64,000 nt of DNA from Arthrobacter antibioticus (lineage in GTDB: Bacteria > Actinomycetota > Actinomycetes > Actinomycetales > Micrococcaceae): positions 401,209 through 465,208 of the forward strand of contig NZ_JASISQ010000003.1 in assembly GCF_030063205.1 (NCBI RefSeq), given 5' to 3'. The position numbers and the translations under genes were made by a program. Shown here piece by piece: positions 15,866 through 24,980 of the stretch. The number at the start of each line of letters is the position of its first letter. Position 1 is the stretch's first letter. The notes beneath the pieces are model-generated. The model was given only the letters and a program-made list of their open reading frames with translations. It did no database searches and was not told the DNA's origin.

Positions 15866-17845
15866 GTGACATCCCTTGCCAAGGCTCCGGCCGATCCCGG
15901 AGGCGCCGGAAAGCTTCGGGGCAAAGCAGCGCTGCACCAGTGGTTGTTAGAAGGCATGCCCGAAAGTTCCGGCAAACGTCAGGGACCGCATGGCCGGCCA
16001 GCAGAACACCATAAACCGCACTCATGGTGGCGAGTCATGTGCCTGACAGGTCTTGACTACTTCTCAACCCTTGGCTACCAGCCCGCCATAGCAGCGCTGG
16101 CAGCAGGGGTGTTGGCTCCGTTAGCCACTATTGTCCTTGTCCTGGTGACCTTGTTCGGCGCACTTCCCGTGTACAAGCGGGTAGCCAGGGAGAGCCCACG
16201 TGGCGCCGGCTCTATCGCCATGCTTGAACGCCTGCTTCCGCGCTGGTGGGGCAAGCTCTTTGTGCTGGCCTTGCTCGGTTTCGCGGCCACCGACTTCATG
16301 ATCACCATCACGCTCTCAAGCGCGGACGCCACCGCCCATGTGATTGAAAATCCCTTCGCACCGGACTTCCTTCATGGGCAAAACATCATCATCACTCTTG
16401 TTTTGATTACTGCCTTGGCAGCTGTTTTCATGCGGGGCTTCAAGGAAGCCATCAGCATTGCAGTGGTTCTAGTGGCCCTCTTTTTAGTCCTGAACCTTGT
16501 AGTTATCAGTGTGGCACTGGCGAACGTGGTGAACAGTCCCCTGCTGACTGCCGATTGGTGGGGCGCGCTCACCACCTCACACGGCAACCCGATCATGATT
16601 GTTGCCATCGCACTCCTTGTCTTTCCCCGCCTTGCCTTGGGCCTGTCCGGGTTTGAAACGGGAGTTGCCGTCATGCCGCAGATCAAGGGTCACCCCACCG
16701 ACACGGATACTAATCCTGAAGGTCGCATCAAGGGCGCTCATAGGCTCCTCACCACAGCGGCCGTCATCATGAGCACCTTCCTGATCACGTCCTCGCTGGC
16801 CACCACTATTTTGATTCCCGCCGCCGAATTCCAGCCGGGAGGGGCAGCCAATGGTCGCGCTCTTGCCTTCCTAGCCCACAAGCTACTCGGCGAAGGCTTC
16901 GGCACAATCTATGACATCAGCACCATAGCCATCTTGTGGTTCGCCGGAGCAAGCGCCATGGCCGGGCTTTTGAACCTCGTCCCCCGCTACTTGCCGCGCT
17001 TTGGCATGGCACCCGAGTGGGCAGCCGCCGTGCGACCCCTGGTGCTGGTGTTCACCGCCGTCGCGCTTCTCATCACAGTAATTTTCAAGGCCGACGTCGA
17101 TGCTCAAGGAGGTGCCTATGCCACAGGTGTTCTGGTGCTCATCACCTCCGCAGCTATCGCCGTAACTTTATCCGCCAGGCGCAAAGGTGAGCGAGTAAAA
17201 ACTGTTGGCTTTGGTGCCGTCTCAGTAGCTTTCATGTACACAACTGTGGCGAACTCGATCGAACGCCCTGACGGTCTGAAGATCGCGCTGCTGTTCATTC
17301 TAGGCATTGTCTTTGTTAGCCTGCTTTCGAGGATCCGTCGATCCTTTGAGCTGCGGGCCACCTACATTCGTTTGGATGAGGCAGCCATGAACTTTGTGGC
17401 AGCCGTGGACGAAGGCGGGTTGCGGATCATTTCCCACGACCCAAAGACTCGCAGCTCCTCTGCCTACCGACGCAAGCTTGCCCATGCCGCGCACGTCAAT
17501 GATATTGGCAATCCTAAAGAGGTGCTGTTCATGGAGGTCATTGTGGATGACTCTTCAGATTTTGAGACGGCGTTGGAGGTACGTGGTATCACCCGGCACG
17601 GTTACAAAATTTTACAGGTACACGCCTCAAATGTGCCCAATACCATTGCCGCTGTTCTGCTACATATTCGCGATGTTACGGGGCTTATTCCGCACATTTA
17701 CTTCCGTTGGACCGAGGGGAACCCCATCTCCAATTTACTGAAGTATCTGTTTATCGGTGAGGGCGAAATTGCACCGGTAACCCGGGAGGTGCTCCGCGAG
17801 GCCGAGCCGGATCTGGTGGCCCGCCCGTGGGTGCATGTGGGTTAG
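15866..17845 (+). CDS. APC-superfamily permease with C-terminal cytoplasmic domain
   Basis: A 659-residue transporter with about 12 membrane helices between residues 55 and 490 and a soluble C-terminal domain of about 170 residues (from [13 protein letters not shown]). Characteristic stretches are [40 protein letters not shown] and [19 protein letters not shown]-like helices. These belong to a clade of APC permeases usually labelled amino-acid transporters and distantly related to the KimA/KUP potassium importers; substrate unassigned. The GTG at 15866 has gaaagg six bases upstream. Its stop overlaps the stop of the convergent regulator gene by bases 17843-17844. Confidence 0.75.
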   Translation: MTSLAKAPADPGGAGKLRGKAALHQWLLEGMPESSGKRQGPHGRPAEHHKPHSWWRVMCLTGLDYFSTLGYQPAIAALAAGVLAPLATIVLVLVTLFGALPVYKRVARESPRGAGSIAMLERLLPRWWGKLFVLALLGFAATDFMITITLSSADATAHVIENPFAPDFLHGQNIIITLVLITALAAVFMRGFKEAISIAVVLVALFLVLNLVVISVALANVVNSPLLTADWWGALTTSHGNPIMIVAIALLVFPRLALGLSGFETGVAVMPQIKGHPTDTDTNPEGRIKGAHRLLTTAAVIMSTFLITSSLATTILIPAAEFQPGGAANGRALAFLAHKLLGEGFGTIYDISTIAILWFAGASAMAGLLNLVPRYLPRFGMAPEWAAAVRPLVLVFTAVALLITVIFKADVDAQGGAYATGVLVLITSAAIAVTLSARRKGERVKTVGFGAVSVAFMYTTVANSIERPDGLKIALLFILGIVFVSLLSRIRRSFELRATYIRLDEAAMNFVAAVDEGGLRIISHDPKTRSSSAYRRKLAHAAHVNDIGNPKEVLFMEVIVDDSSDFETALEVRGITRHGYKILQVHASNVPNTIAAVLLHIRDVTGLIPHIYFRWTEGNPISNLLKYLFIGEGEIAPVTREVLREAEPDLVARPWVHVG

Positions 17846-18429
17846 TTGACCCCAGAGCCCGAGGCTGCCGGCACAAGAATCCACAACGCTTCAACAGGAT
17901 ACGCCGTATGGTTCTGCCAACTGTGCGGTTCCCGGCCGGGGAATGAAAGCGTGTCCCCTGCGCGCAGGTCATAGGACTCGTGGGTCATGCGTAATGTCAA
18001 TTCTCCGCTGATAATGTGCAGAACATCCACATCACAATCAACAGCATAAAGTTCAGTTTCGCCACACCCATAAGGTTCAATAGTGGCGCCAAGAATTTGC
18101 AGGCGACGTTCAGAGCGTGAGCTCAGCAGGCGCTCTACGATTCCCTCACCGCCTAAGGAGATGCGCGGGCCCTCTCCCCTACGGGTCAAGTGGGTTTCCG
18201 GGGCTGCGAAAAGTTCGCCAATGGAAATTGAGAGAACTTGGCACAGCGTCACAAGGGAGGCCACACTTGGTGAGGTGAGATCGCGCTCAACCCTGCTAAG
18301 GAACCCTTTTGTCAGTCCCGTCGCGTTAGCCACTTGCTCAATCGTTAGTCGCTGATCCTGGCGAGCGGCGCGAATGCGCGATCCAATGGCAACGGGACCG
18401 GTACTTGGTTCCACGTGCAAAGCTTTCAT
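17842..18429 (-). CDS. XRE-family regulator with C-terminal cupin domain
   Basis: 195 residues. The N-terminal Cro/C1 helix-turn-helix covers residues 10-70 ([40 protein letters not shown]), and a cupin fold follows ([40 protein letters not shown]), probably binding a small effector. The ATG at 18429 is chosen because aaaggagccgct precedes it; an upstream in-frame start at 18450 lacks this. It is divergent from the sodium:solute symporter with a 20-bp palindrome between them. It therefore probably controls the symporter and itself. Confidence 0.85.
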   Translation of the reverse strand: MKALHVEPSTGPVAIGSRIRAARQDQRLTIEQVANATGLTKGFLSRVERDLTSPSVASLVTLCQVLSISIGELFAAPETHLTRRGEGPRISLGGEGIVERLLSSRSERRLQILGATIEPYGCGETELYAVDCDVDVLHIISGELTLRMTHESYDLRAGDTLSFPGREPHSWQNHTAYPVEALWILVPAASGSGVN

Positions 18430-18477
18430 TAGCGGCTCCTTTGACACCACGGCTGCCGCTTGCTCTCAAGCTGCACT

Positions 18478-18507
18478 TTGACTGTAACTGCAGTCACAGT
18501 TTAGCCT
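18478..18507 (+). promoter_or_regulatory. Symporter promoter with embedded operator
   Basis: TTGACT (18478-18483) and TAGCCT (18502-18507) are spaced 18 bp apart, a good actinobacterial promoter reading toward the symporter. The spacer is almost filled by actgtaactgcagtcacagt (18481-18500), a palindrome matching at 18 of 20 positions. A regulator bound there would block RNA polymerase. The divergently encoded XRE-cupin protein is the obvious candidate. Confidence 0.65.
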
Positions 18508-18579
18508 AATAGACAACAAGTGTTGCTTAAGAGGCAATATTTCGGGGGATTACTACTACTTCGCACTCTGGAGCATCAC

Positions 18580-20103
18580 ATGGACTTAAACATTGCCATA
18601 GTCGTCTTATATTTGGTGGCCATGCTGGCCTTTGGTTGGTGGGGAAAGTCGCGGACCAAAAATAATAGCGACTTCCTGGTGGCCGGCCGTCGATTAGGAC
18701 CATTCCTCTACACAGGAACCATGGCCGCCGTGGTGCTCGGTGGCGCCTCCACAGTAGGAGGCGTGGGCCTCGGTTACAAGTTCGGCATCTCCGGTATGTG
18801 GCTGGTCATTGCCATCGGTGTTGGCGTGTTACTGCTCAGCCTGCTATTTGCCCCCACCCTGCAAAAGTTGAAGATCTACACAGTCTCACAGATGCTCAGC
18901 CTGCGTTACGGTCAAGAAAGCACCAAGTTCTCAGGCATAGTCATGCTCGCCTACACCATCATGATCTCGGCAACCTCTACAGGAGCCTATGCCACCATCT
19001 TTGTGGTCCTCTTCGGCTGGGACCGCTGGCTGGCTATCGCTGTAGGTGGAGCGATTGTGTTGCTGTACTCCACGATTGGCGGCATGTGGTCAATCACCCT
19101 CGCTGACCAGGTTCAGTTCATCATCAAGACCGTGGGTATCTTCTTGCTCATGCTGCCCTTCGCTTGGAACGCGGCAGGCGGCCTTGACGGCATCCGTGAC
19201 CGCGTTGATGCGAGCTTCTTCCAGTGGGATGGAATCGGCGTCCAAACAATCATCACCTACTTTGTGGTCTACACCCTGGGGATGCTCATCGGTCAGGACA
19301 TTTGGCAACGCGTCTTCACCGCCCGCACCCCCGAAGTTGCCCGCTGGGGCGGTGCCACCGCCGGTATCTACTGCATCCTTTACGGTATTGCTGGCGCATT
19401 GATCGGAATGGCAGCATTTGTTGCGCTGCCCACCATTGACATTGCCAACCTGGGCAAGGATGTTGTTTACGCAGAAGTCGCCACCCAGTTACTGCCCCTG
19501 GGCATTGGTGGCATCGTCATGGCCGCGGCTGTGGCCGCCATGATGTCCACAGCATCCGGCTCACTCATTGCCGCAGCGACAGTTGCCCGCAAAGACGTTG
19601 TCCCCTACGTTGCCAGCTGGTTCGGCAAGAAAATTGACACCTCAGATTCGGCCAACCCGGAGCACGATGTTAACGCCAACCGTGCCTACGTCCTGGGCTT
19701 GGGTGTCCTGGTGGTTTTGATTTCCATTGTGGTCAACGACGTGGTCTTCGCGTTGACAATCGCCTACGACATTCTGGTTGGCGGTCTGCTCGTTGCCATC
19801 ATCGGCGGCCTTGTTTGGAAGCGCGGTACCGGTCTTGGAGCTGCCTGGTCGATGGCAGTTGGCAGCGTAGTCACCATTGCCATGCTGGTGCTGTTCGCCA
19901 CCGGAGTCATCTTCAGCGAAGACGGAATCTACGCCAACGAGCCCATCTACATTGGCTTGGCATCATCATTGCTTGTTTATGTTGTGGTCTCCCTGCTGAC
20001 CCCGCGCACACCCGATCACATTCGCAAGGCTTGGGATGACCGACTCGCCGCAGCCGTCACAGACACCAACTCGGATGAAGTAGGCGCCCAGCTACAGAAG
20101 TAA
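18580..20103 (+). CDS. Sodium:solute symporter family transporter
   Basis: 507 residues with about 13 membrane helices of the SSS family, which couples solute uptake to sodium entry. The N-terminal helix IAIVVLYLVAMLAFGWWGKS, the NNSDFLVAGRRLGPFLYTGT stretch and GGASTVGGVGLGYKFGISG are family hallmarks. The ATG at 18580 follows ctctggagc. The solute is not predictable with confidence. Regulation by the divergent XRE-cupin protein is inferred from the palindrome in the promoter. A hairpin at 20118-20172 should end transcription. Confidence 0.85.
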   Translation: MDLNIAIVVLYLVAMLAFGWWGKSRTKNNSDFLVAGRRLGPFLYTGTMAAVVLGGASTVGGVGLGYKFGISGMWLVIAIGVGVLLLSLLFAPTLQKLKIYTVSQMLSLRYGQESTKFSGIVMLAYTIMISATSTGAYATIFVVLFGWDRWLAIAVGGAIVLLYSTIGGMWSITLADQVQFIIKTVGIFLLMLPFAWNAAGGLDGIRDRVDASFFQWDGIGVQTIITYFVVYTLGMLIGQDIWQRVFTARTPEVARWGGATAGIYCILYGIAGALIGMAAFVALPTIDIANLGKDVVYAEVATQLLPLGIGGIVMAAAVAAMMSTASGSLIAAATVARKDVVPYVASWFGKKIDTSDSANPEHDVNANRAYVLGLGVLVVLISIVVNDVVFALTIAYDILVGGLLVAIIGGLVWKRGTGLGAAWSMAVGSVVTIAMLVLFATGVIFSEDGIYANEPIYIGLASSLLVYVVVSLLTPRTPDHIRKAWDDRLAAAVTDTNSDEVGAQLQK

Positions 20104-20117
20104 CAGCTCTGCCCCAG

Positions 20118-20172
20118 AGTACGACGGCGGTTGGTGACTAACATTTATTACCTCACCTGCCGCCGTCGTACT
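20118..20172 (+). terminator. Terminator hairpin after the symporter
   Basis: agtacgacggcgg (20118-20130) pairs perfectly with ccgccgtcgtact (20160-20172). The 29-base loop is longer than usual and is followed by a short T stretch. Confidence 0.6.
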
Positions 20173-20320
20173 TTAAAGCGGTAGTCTGGAGCCAGCTTCA
20201 TGAGATGCGATGCCAAGCTCCGACTTATCGCGCACCTTCCCCATGCTTCAAGGGTGGTTCGGATGAGGAAGTGACCGGCGGAAAATCTTCGCGGGTAAGA
20301 GCAAGCCAAAGGCATCCACC

Positions 20321-20605
20321 ATGACTGCTACCTCCGTAGTCCCCGCATCACGTCAGCCGCCCACACGCCCTTCCAGCATCTCGGTTCTACCCGCCGTGGA
20401 CGTTATTCTGGGTTCTGTCACCTTCGCCACGCCCGGCGGCTACCACCGCTATCAGTGTCCCGCCCCAGAAGAGTTGGCCAATGCGCTGGCCCACGCAGTC
20501 CGCCCGGCACAGTGGATTCCGGAAATAGGCACCCTGGTGATCACAGTTGCACAGACTCGGGTCAAAGCCGGGCGCCGGATAGGCTTTGGGCTCACAGCAC
20601 ACTAA
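20321..20605 (+). CDS. Hypothetical protein
   Basis: A 94-residue frame (starts MTATSVVPASRQPPTRPSSI, ends GFGLTAH) with aaaggc upstream of the ATG. The second half has a plausible folded stretch (YQCPAPEELANALAHAVRPA, GTLVITVAQTRV). No family recognised. It could be a chance frame, since it lies between a terminator and an unrelated convergent gene. Confidence 0.35.
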   Translation: MTATSVVPASRQPPTRPSSISVLPAVDVILGSVTFATPGGYHRYQCPAPEELANALAHAVRPAQWIPEIGTLVITVAQTRVKAGRRIGFGLTAH

Positions 20606-20625
20606 GCCGCCAGTGACCCATAACG

Positions 20626-20868
20626 CTAGGGGTTTGGCCATTCAATGCTGACGATGACTGATCCCTGCTGTACTTCATCGCCTTCTGCTACCCGCAGCCG
20701 CACCGTGCCAGCGGCGGGCGCGTAAATCTCGGCGTCGATCTTATTGATGGCGATTTCGGCGAGTAATTGTTTTTCAGCAACCATCTCACCATCTGCAACG
20801 TGCCAGGTTGCCAGCACACCAGGCTCAGTTGCATCCCCTGTCATCATGGGAAAGAGGACTTCATTCAC
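20626..20868 (-). CDS. Stand-alone lipoyl/biotinyl-domain protein
   Basis: 80 residues forming one biotinyl/lipoyl attachment domain, as found at the N-terminus of E2 acyltransferases: MNEVLFPMMTGDATEPGVLA, WHVADGEMVAEKQLLAEIAI, then the carrier Lys in INKIDAEIYAP, and AAGTVRLRVAEGDEV. The usual ETDKA context is replaced by INKIDAE, so it is unclear whether the Lys is modified. No dehydrogenase subunits lie nearby. Confidence 0.75.
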   Translation of the reverse strand: MNEVLFPMMTGDATEPGVLATWHVADGEMVAEKQLLAEIAINKIDAEIYAPAAGTVRLRVAEGDEVQQGSVIVSIEWPNP

Positions 20869-21265
20869 TTCGCTACCGCCTTTTCGAACCGTGGTCCCGA
20901 TGCGCGGGGCCCGTTGGCATCACAGCCTATGCGAGTTCACAGCCGAAAGTAATGGCGGGGCGTGCGGAGCTACTTCTTGTTCTTCGCTGCGGTTACTGCT
21001 GCTGCCCAGCTCGCGCCCAAGCCGGCACTAATGGTTGATGCCATGACCATCATGCCGGCGTTGGACTTGACCAGCCCGGCGATGAAGAGGGCCACCCTGC
21101 AAGCCAGTCCCATGGCGTTGCATCAACTGCACGAAAATACTTTCTATAATTTGTTTCTTGTGGGGGTAACTTCCGGGATCCCGAAACTTTTTCGCTAGGA
21201 CTACCGGCCGGAAATCAGCCCGGATCCGGGCTACAGTAAGGGCTGACTTTGAGGAGTACGCCCAC
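20869..21265. other. Intergenic stretch with one possible small gene
   Basis: About 400 bases between the lipoyl-domain gene and the VIT1-like gene. Apart from the possible small frame at 20970-21113 I see no gene. The right part must carry the promoter of the metal transporter gene. Confidence 0.4.
20970..21113 (-). CDS. Possible small membrane protein
   Basis: A 47-residue frame, MGLACRVALFIAGLVKSNAG followed by a Gly/Ala/Met-rich segment and ending AAVTAAKNKK. Codon third positions are strongly G/C, as in neighbouring real genes, and two hydrophobic segments are visible. No good ribosome site is seen, so it may be a remnant of a larger gene. Confidence 0.3.
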   Translation of the reverse strand: MGLACRVALFIAGLVKSNAGMMVMASTISAGLGASWAAAVTAAKNKK

Positions 21266-22360
21266 GTGTCTGAACCTATCCCCACACCAGCGCAGATCAA
21301 GCGGTGGCGCCAGTATTTGGCCGATGAGCGCGCTGAGGCTGCCGTCTACCGCGACCTGGCCAAGCGCCGTGACGGTGAAGAAAAGCTGATCCTGCTGGCG
21401 CTCGCCACAGCGGAAGGCCGCCACGAGAAACACTGGCTGGACTTACTCGGCGAGCATGTTGGCCCCCCTAGGCGTTCCTCAAATCGCAACCAAGTATTGG
21501 GTTTTCTGGCCCGCCGTTTCGGCTCTGTATTTGTGCTTGCCCTAGCGCAGCGTTCGGAATCAAGATCACCCTACGCAAGCGATGCTGACGCCACTGATGC
21601 CATGGCAGCCGATGAGTCAATCCATGAAGAAGTAATTCGTGGGCTCTCCGCCAGGGGCCGCACCAGGCTCTCCGGTTCTTTTCGGGCTGCCGTTTTTGGC
21701 GCCAATGACGGGCTCGTTAGCAACCTGTCGCTGGTGGTGGGCATGGCGGCCACCGGAGTTGGCAGCCAAGTGGTGCTCTTTAGCGGTATTGCCGGTTTGT
21801 TGGCAGGGGCATTGTCCATGGGCGCGGGAGAATTTGTGTCCGTGCGTTCTCAGCGGGAAATGCTTGACGCGTCAGCGCCAACTCAGATCACCCTCACAGC
21901 AGCGTCATCGCTTGACCTGGAAAATAATGAACTTGTGCTTGTTTATTTAGCCAGGGGCATGACACGCGAAGCTGCCGAACACCGGGCTGCGGAACGCCTC
22001 AGCGAACTAGCCTGTGATTGTGATCCAAGCCTGTCCGCCTCCACCGAAAATGTTGAATCAGCACAGGAACTTCAGACTCTGGGTACGGCCTGGGGCGCGG
22101 CAAGTTCAAGTTTCTGCTTCTTTGCGTCAGGCGCTGTCATTCCCATCCTGCCGTTCGTATTCGGCATGACCGGCTTTGGCACCCTTGCCCTCGCCTGTGC
22201 TTTGGTGGGGTTGACGCTGCTGGGAACCGGCGCCATTGTGGGCCTACTTTCTGGTGCCTCACCGCTATGGCGCGGAATTCGACAACTAGCCATCGGAATG
22301 GGCGCCGCCGCAGCTACATATCTGCTGGGGATCCTCTTCGGTGGCTTAGTAGGCGCGTAG
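21266..22360 (+). CDS. Ferritin-like/VIT1 fusion metal transporter
   Basis: 364 residues. The N-terminal 140 form a ferritin-like (rubrerythrin-type) diiron helix bundle with repeated Glu/His (DERAEAAVYRDLAKR, EGRHEKHWLDLL, DESIHEEVIRGL). The C-terminal part is a VIT1/CCC1 transporter with five membrane segments (AVFGANDGLVSNLSLVVGMA, LLAGALSMGAGEFVSVRSQR). Fusions of this kind (MbfA type) export iron or manganese and protect against metal overload; that is family knowledge. The start is a GTG. The nearest regulator of this type is the DtxR homologue at 48927, not adjacent. Confidence 0.85.
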   Translation: MSEPIPTPAQIKRWRQYLADERAEAAVYRDLAKRRDGEEKLILLALATAEGRHEKHWLDLLGEHVGPPRRSSNRNQVLGFLARRFGSVFVLALAQRSESRSPYASDADATDAMAADESIHEEVIRGLSARGRTRLSGSFRAAVFGANDGLVSNLSLVVGMAATGVGSQVVLFSGIAGLLAGALSMGAGEFVSVRSQREMLDASAPTQITLTAASSLDLENNELVLVYLARGMTREAAEHRAAERLSELACDCDPSLSASTENVESAQELQTLGTAWGAASSSFCFFASGAVIPILPFVFGMTGFGTLALACALVGLTLLGTGAIVGLLSGASPLWRGIRQLAIGMGAAAATYLLGILFGGLVGA

Positions 22361-22374
22361 CGGTCCCCCACCCC

Positions 22375-22470
22375 CACGCTCGCTCACTCCACGTCGTGTT
22401 TTGGGCCACGCTCGCTCACTCCAAGTCGTGTTTTGCGCCACGCTCGCTCACTACGTGCGAGTTCGCTTCA
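22375..22470. repeat. Short tandem array, 32-bp period, CGCTCGCTCA head
   Basis: Three units start with CGCTCGCTCA at 22377, 22409 and 22441, exactly 32 bp apart. Units 1 and 2 are nearly identical over their whole length; unit 3 diverges after the head and runs into the end of the LOG gene. The array fills the gap between two convergent genes. A second array with the same period and head is at 56045-56140. Confidence 0.7.
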
Positions 22471-23596
22471 CCGAATGGGAGTTAACCAGCACTTCACAGG
22501 CTTCCTCCACAGACTCCACCACATGAACAAAGCAGTCCATAGCCCGGCCAGCTGCCAATGTCTTCAGAAGCGGCAACACTGGAACCTCCGCCTCCCAGTA
22601 GTGACGCCCAACTAACACCATAGGAGTCACTGCCTGCTCGGGAGCATAGTAGTTCTCGCAGGCATCCTGAAAGATCTCCTGCACGGTGCCGGCAGCTCCT
22701 GGCAGGAAAACTATTCCGCCACGGGAACGCTCAAGTAAGATCGCCTCGCGTAAGGCGTTGGTGAAATATTTGGCGATCTTCGTGGCGAACATGTTGGGTG
22801 GCTCGTGTCCGTAAAACCAGGTGGGGACCCCTAAAGTGTCAGCACCCTCCGGATACTCCTGACACACCCTGTACGCAGCCCGGGCCCACTCGGTGACCGA
22901 CGGGCGGAAGCCGGGAACGGCTGCCAAGGTGAGAAGGGCACTTTCCAAGGTTCCGGCGTCGTACATGGAAAGATAGGCACCCAGATTAGCCGCCTCCATA
23001 GCACCGGGGCCGCCGCCAGTTGCCACAAGAAATCCTGCCTTACTCAGGGCGCGGCCCAGCCACGCCGCTTGGGCATATTGGGCGCTACCTCGCTTCGCCG
23101 CGTGGCCGCCCATGACACCCACAACAGGGACCAAGATCTGCCCCAAGAAATCATCAAGTGCGTCAGATATGGCGTGATCATGCATGGCGGTGGCCATCGA
23201 GGCATGCAGCCCGGGCGCGCGGCCAGTCTGCAGGGTCCATTGGTAGATGAGAGCATCTGGGACCGTCTCATACTGTGCGTGGGCAATACCTCTAAAGAGC
23301 TCCTCGCCCGTGTAAAGGTGCCCGCGGTAGGCGTTGAAAGGGACGTGCGGCAGCGTGGGGAAGATCAATGCACCTTGGCTGCGCAGCAAATCCTCAATGC
23401 CCGGATCGAAGCGGCAACCCATGAAAATAGCCCCCGCAGCGCACACAGTTGATAGCTCCACAGCCCGACCACGCAGATCTACGGACTGAACGTGCCAGCC
23501 GCGCATCGATTTCACGCCACCATCGATCAGCTGGTCAAATTCTCTCAGGTCTTCAATTTCAATGTCCCTGGCGCGGGGTGCAAGTGGTGAATTCAC
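22451..23596 (-). CDS. LOG-family Rossmann-fold protein (TIGR00730-like)
   Basis: 381 residues. The C-terminal half carries the lysine-decarboxylase-like/LOG signatures VATGGGPGAMEAANLGAYLS and GGIVFLPGAAGTVQEIFQDA, which form the nucleotide phosphoribohydrolase active site in homologues. The N-terminal 150 residues are an extra domain not present in short LOG proteins. Likely a nucleotide 5'-monophosphate phosphoribohydrolase; the physiological role is unclear. It converges with the VIT1-like gene. Confidence 0.75.
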   Translation of the reverse strand: MNSPLAPRARDIEIEDLREFDQLIDGGVKSMRGWHVQSVDLRGRAVELSTVCAAGAIFMGCRFDPGIEDLLRSQGALIFPTLPHVPFNAYRGHLYTGEELFRGIAHAQYETVPDALIYQWTLQTGRAPGLHASMATAMHDHAISDALDDFLGQILVPVVGVMGGHAAKRGSAQYAQAAWLGRALSKAGFLVATGGGPGAMEAANLGAYLSMYDAGTLESALLTLAAVPGFRPSVTEWARAAYRVCQEYPEGADTLGVPTWFYGHEPPNMFATKIAKYFTNALREAILLERSRGGIVFLPGAAGTVQEIFQDACENYYAPEQAVTPMVLVGRHYWEAEVPVLPLLKTLAAGRAMDCFVHVVESVEEACEVLVNSHSVKRTRT

Positions 23597-23677
23597 GCCT
23601 TTAGCCTAGTCTTGAAGTGATATTTCTTCTTCAACGCCGGCTCCGTATTGGGGCTGGCACCATTTTCAGGAGCACCC

Positions 23678-23983
23678 ATGCAGGAGATCACCCCGGCCGA
23701 TATCTTGGCCGCAGACCCGGATGTCCAAATCATCGACGTCCGCGAAGCCTCAGAACTAGCTACGGGAATGATCGAGGATGCTGTCCATATCCCTTCCGGT
23801 GAGATTCTCCAGCGAGTGGGGGAACTGGATAAGTCTCGACGCATCATTGCTGTTTGTCACGGAGGAGGACGCAGCGAAAAAGTTGCACAAGCACTGACAG
23901 CACGTGGGTACAACGCTGACACCCTTGGCGGTGGAATGACAGGCTGGGAGGCACAGGGCCTGCCAACGGTTCCAGAGCAGTAG
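23678..23983 (+). CDS. Single-domain rhodanese
   Basis: 101 residues starting MQEITPADILAADPDVQIID. It has the rhodanese motif DVREASELATG and the catalytic loop AVCHGGGRSEKVA with active Cys, then GGGMTGWEAQGLP at the C-terminus. It would transfer sulfane sulfur, with the donor and acceptor unknown. The ATG at 23678 is set by the ribosome site tcaggagcaccc; the upstream frame from 23648 has none. It faces sucD across a shared terminator. Confidence 0.85.
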   Translation: MQEITPADILAADPDVQIIDVREASELATGMIEDAVHIPSGEILQRVGELDKSRRIIAVCHGGGRSEKVAQALTARGYNADTLGGGMTGWEAQGLPTVPEQ

Positions 23984-24000
23984 CACCACCAAAGGGCAGA

Positions 24001-24047
24001 AAAAGCGCGGCTACACCACAAGAAATTCGTGATGTAGCCGCGCTTTT
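24001..24047. terminator. Bidirectional terminator between rhodanese and sucD
   Basis: aaaagcgcggctaca (24001-24015) and tgtagccgcgctttt (24033-24047) form a perfect 15-bp stem with A and T runs on both sides, so it can end transcription from both convergent genes. Confidence 0.9.
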
Positions 24048-24062
24048 AGCGATGCAGAAGAC

Positions 24063-24965
24063 TTACAGTGCCGCGTAAACTTCGCGCAGCAGTGTGGCTG
24101 TCTCGGACGGCGTCTTGCCAACCTTGACGCCGGCAGCCTCTAGGGCTTCCTTCTTGGCCTGCGCCGTGCCCGCGGAGCCGGAGACGATGGCGCCGGCGTG
24201 GCCCATGGTCTTGCCCTCGGGAGCGGTGAAGCCTGCAACGTAGCCAACAACAGGCTTGGTGACGTGAGCCTTGATGTATTCAGCGGCGCGCTCTTCAGCG
24301 TCGCCACCAATTTCACCGATCATGACGATGGCCTTGGTCTCCGGGTCTGCCTCAAATGCAGCCAGGGCGTCAATGTGCGTGGTGCCGATGACGGGGTCGC
24401 CACCGATGCCGATCGCTGAGGAGAAGCCCAGATCGCGCAGTTCGTACATCATCTGGTAGGTCAGGGTACCGGACTTGGAAACCAAGCCGATGGGGCCCTT
24501 CTGAGTGATGTTGTTTGGCGTGATGCCAACCAGTGCTTCACCGGGAGTGATGATGCCGGGGCAGTTGGGCCCAATGATGCGGGTGATCTGGTTGCCGTTC
24601 GCATCAACCTTGGACTGAGCCAATGCCCAGAACTCGGCTGAGTCCTGAACCGGCACGCCTTCGGTGATAACAACAACCAGGGGCACGCCAGCTTCGATGG
24701 CTTCAACCACAGCGTCCTTGGTGAATGCCGGGGGCACAAACACGATGGAAACATCTGCGCCGGTCTTGGCGACAGCTTCGGTCACGGTGCCGTAAACGGG
24801 CAGTTCAACATCACCGTGGGTAACCGTGGTGCCGGCCTTGCGTGCGTTCACGCCACCAACAACCTGGGTACCAGCCTTGAGCATCAGGGCGGTGTGCTTG
24901 GTGCCTTCGCCGCCGGTGATGCCCTGGACGATGACCTTAGAGTCCTTGTTCAAGAAAATAGACAT
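24063..24965 (-). CDS. sucD: Succinyl-CoA synthetase alpha subunit
   Basis: 300 residues, full length. Catalyses, with SucC, the reversible conversion of succinyl-CoA to succinate with nucleotide triphosphate formation in the TCA cycle. Visible are the CoA-binding Rossmann start ([20 protein letters not shown]), the [13 protein letters not shown] loop, and the phosphorylated His in [20 protein letters not shown]. It lies 15 bases downstream of sucC in one operon that ends at the terminator 24001-24047. Confidence 0.97.
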   Translation of the reverse strand: MSIFLNKDSKVIVQGITGGEGTKHTALMLKAGTQVVGGVNARKAGTTVTHGDVELPVYGTVTEAVAKTGADVSIVFVPPAFTKDAVVEAIEAGVPLVVVITEGVPVQDSAEFWALAQSKVDANGNQITRIIGPNCPGIITPGEALVGITPNNITQKGPIGLVSKSGTLTYQMMYELRDLGFSSAIGIGGDPVIGTTHIDALAAFEADPETKAIVMIGEIGGDAEERAAEYIKAHVTKPVVGYVAGFTAPEGKTMGHAGAIVSGSAGTAQAKKEALEAAGVKVGKTPSETATLLREVYAAL

Positions 24966-24980
24966 GTGTTTTCTAAACCT

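Noticed and set aside
15866-17845. Naming the permease KimA or KUP
   Set aside because: It shares the APC fold and a C-terminal domain, but its characteristic helices do not match the B. subtilis KimA sequence I remember closely enough.
20962-21198. Plus-strand frame of 78 codons between the lipoyl and VIT1 genes
   Set aside because: No ribosome site and poor codon use; the opposite strand has the better, though still weak, candidate.
22375-22470. CRISPR array
   Set aside because: Only three units, a conserved head of about 10 bases, near-identical rather than unique intervening parts, and no cas genes in the window.
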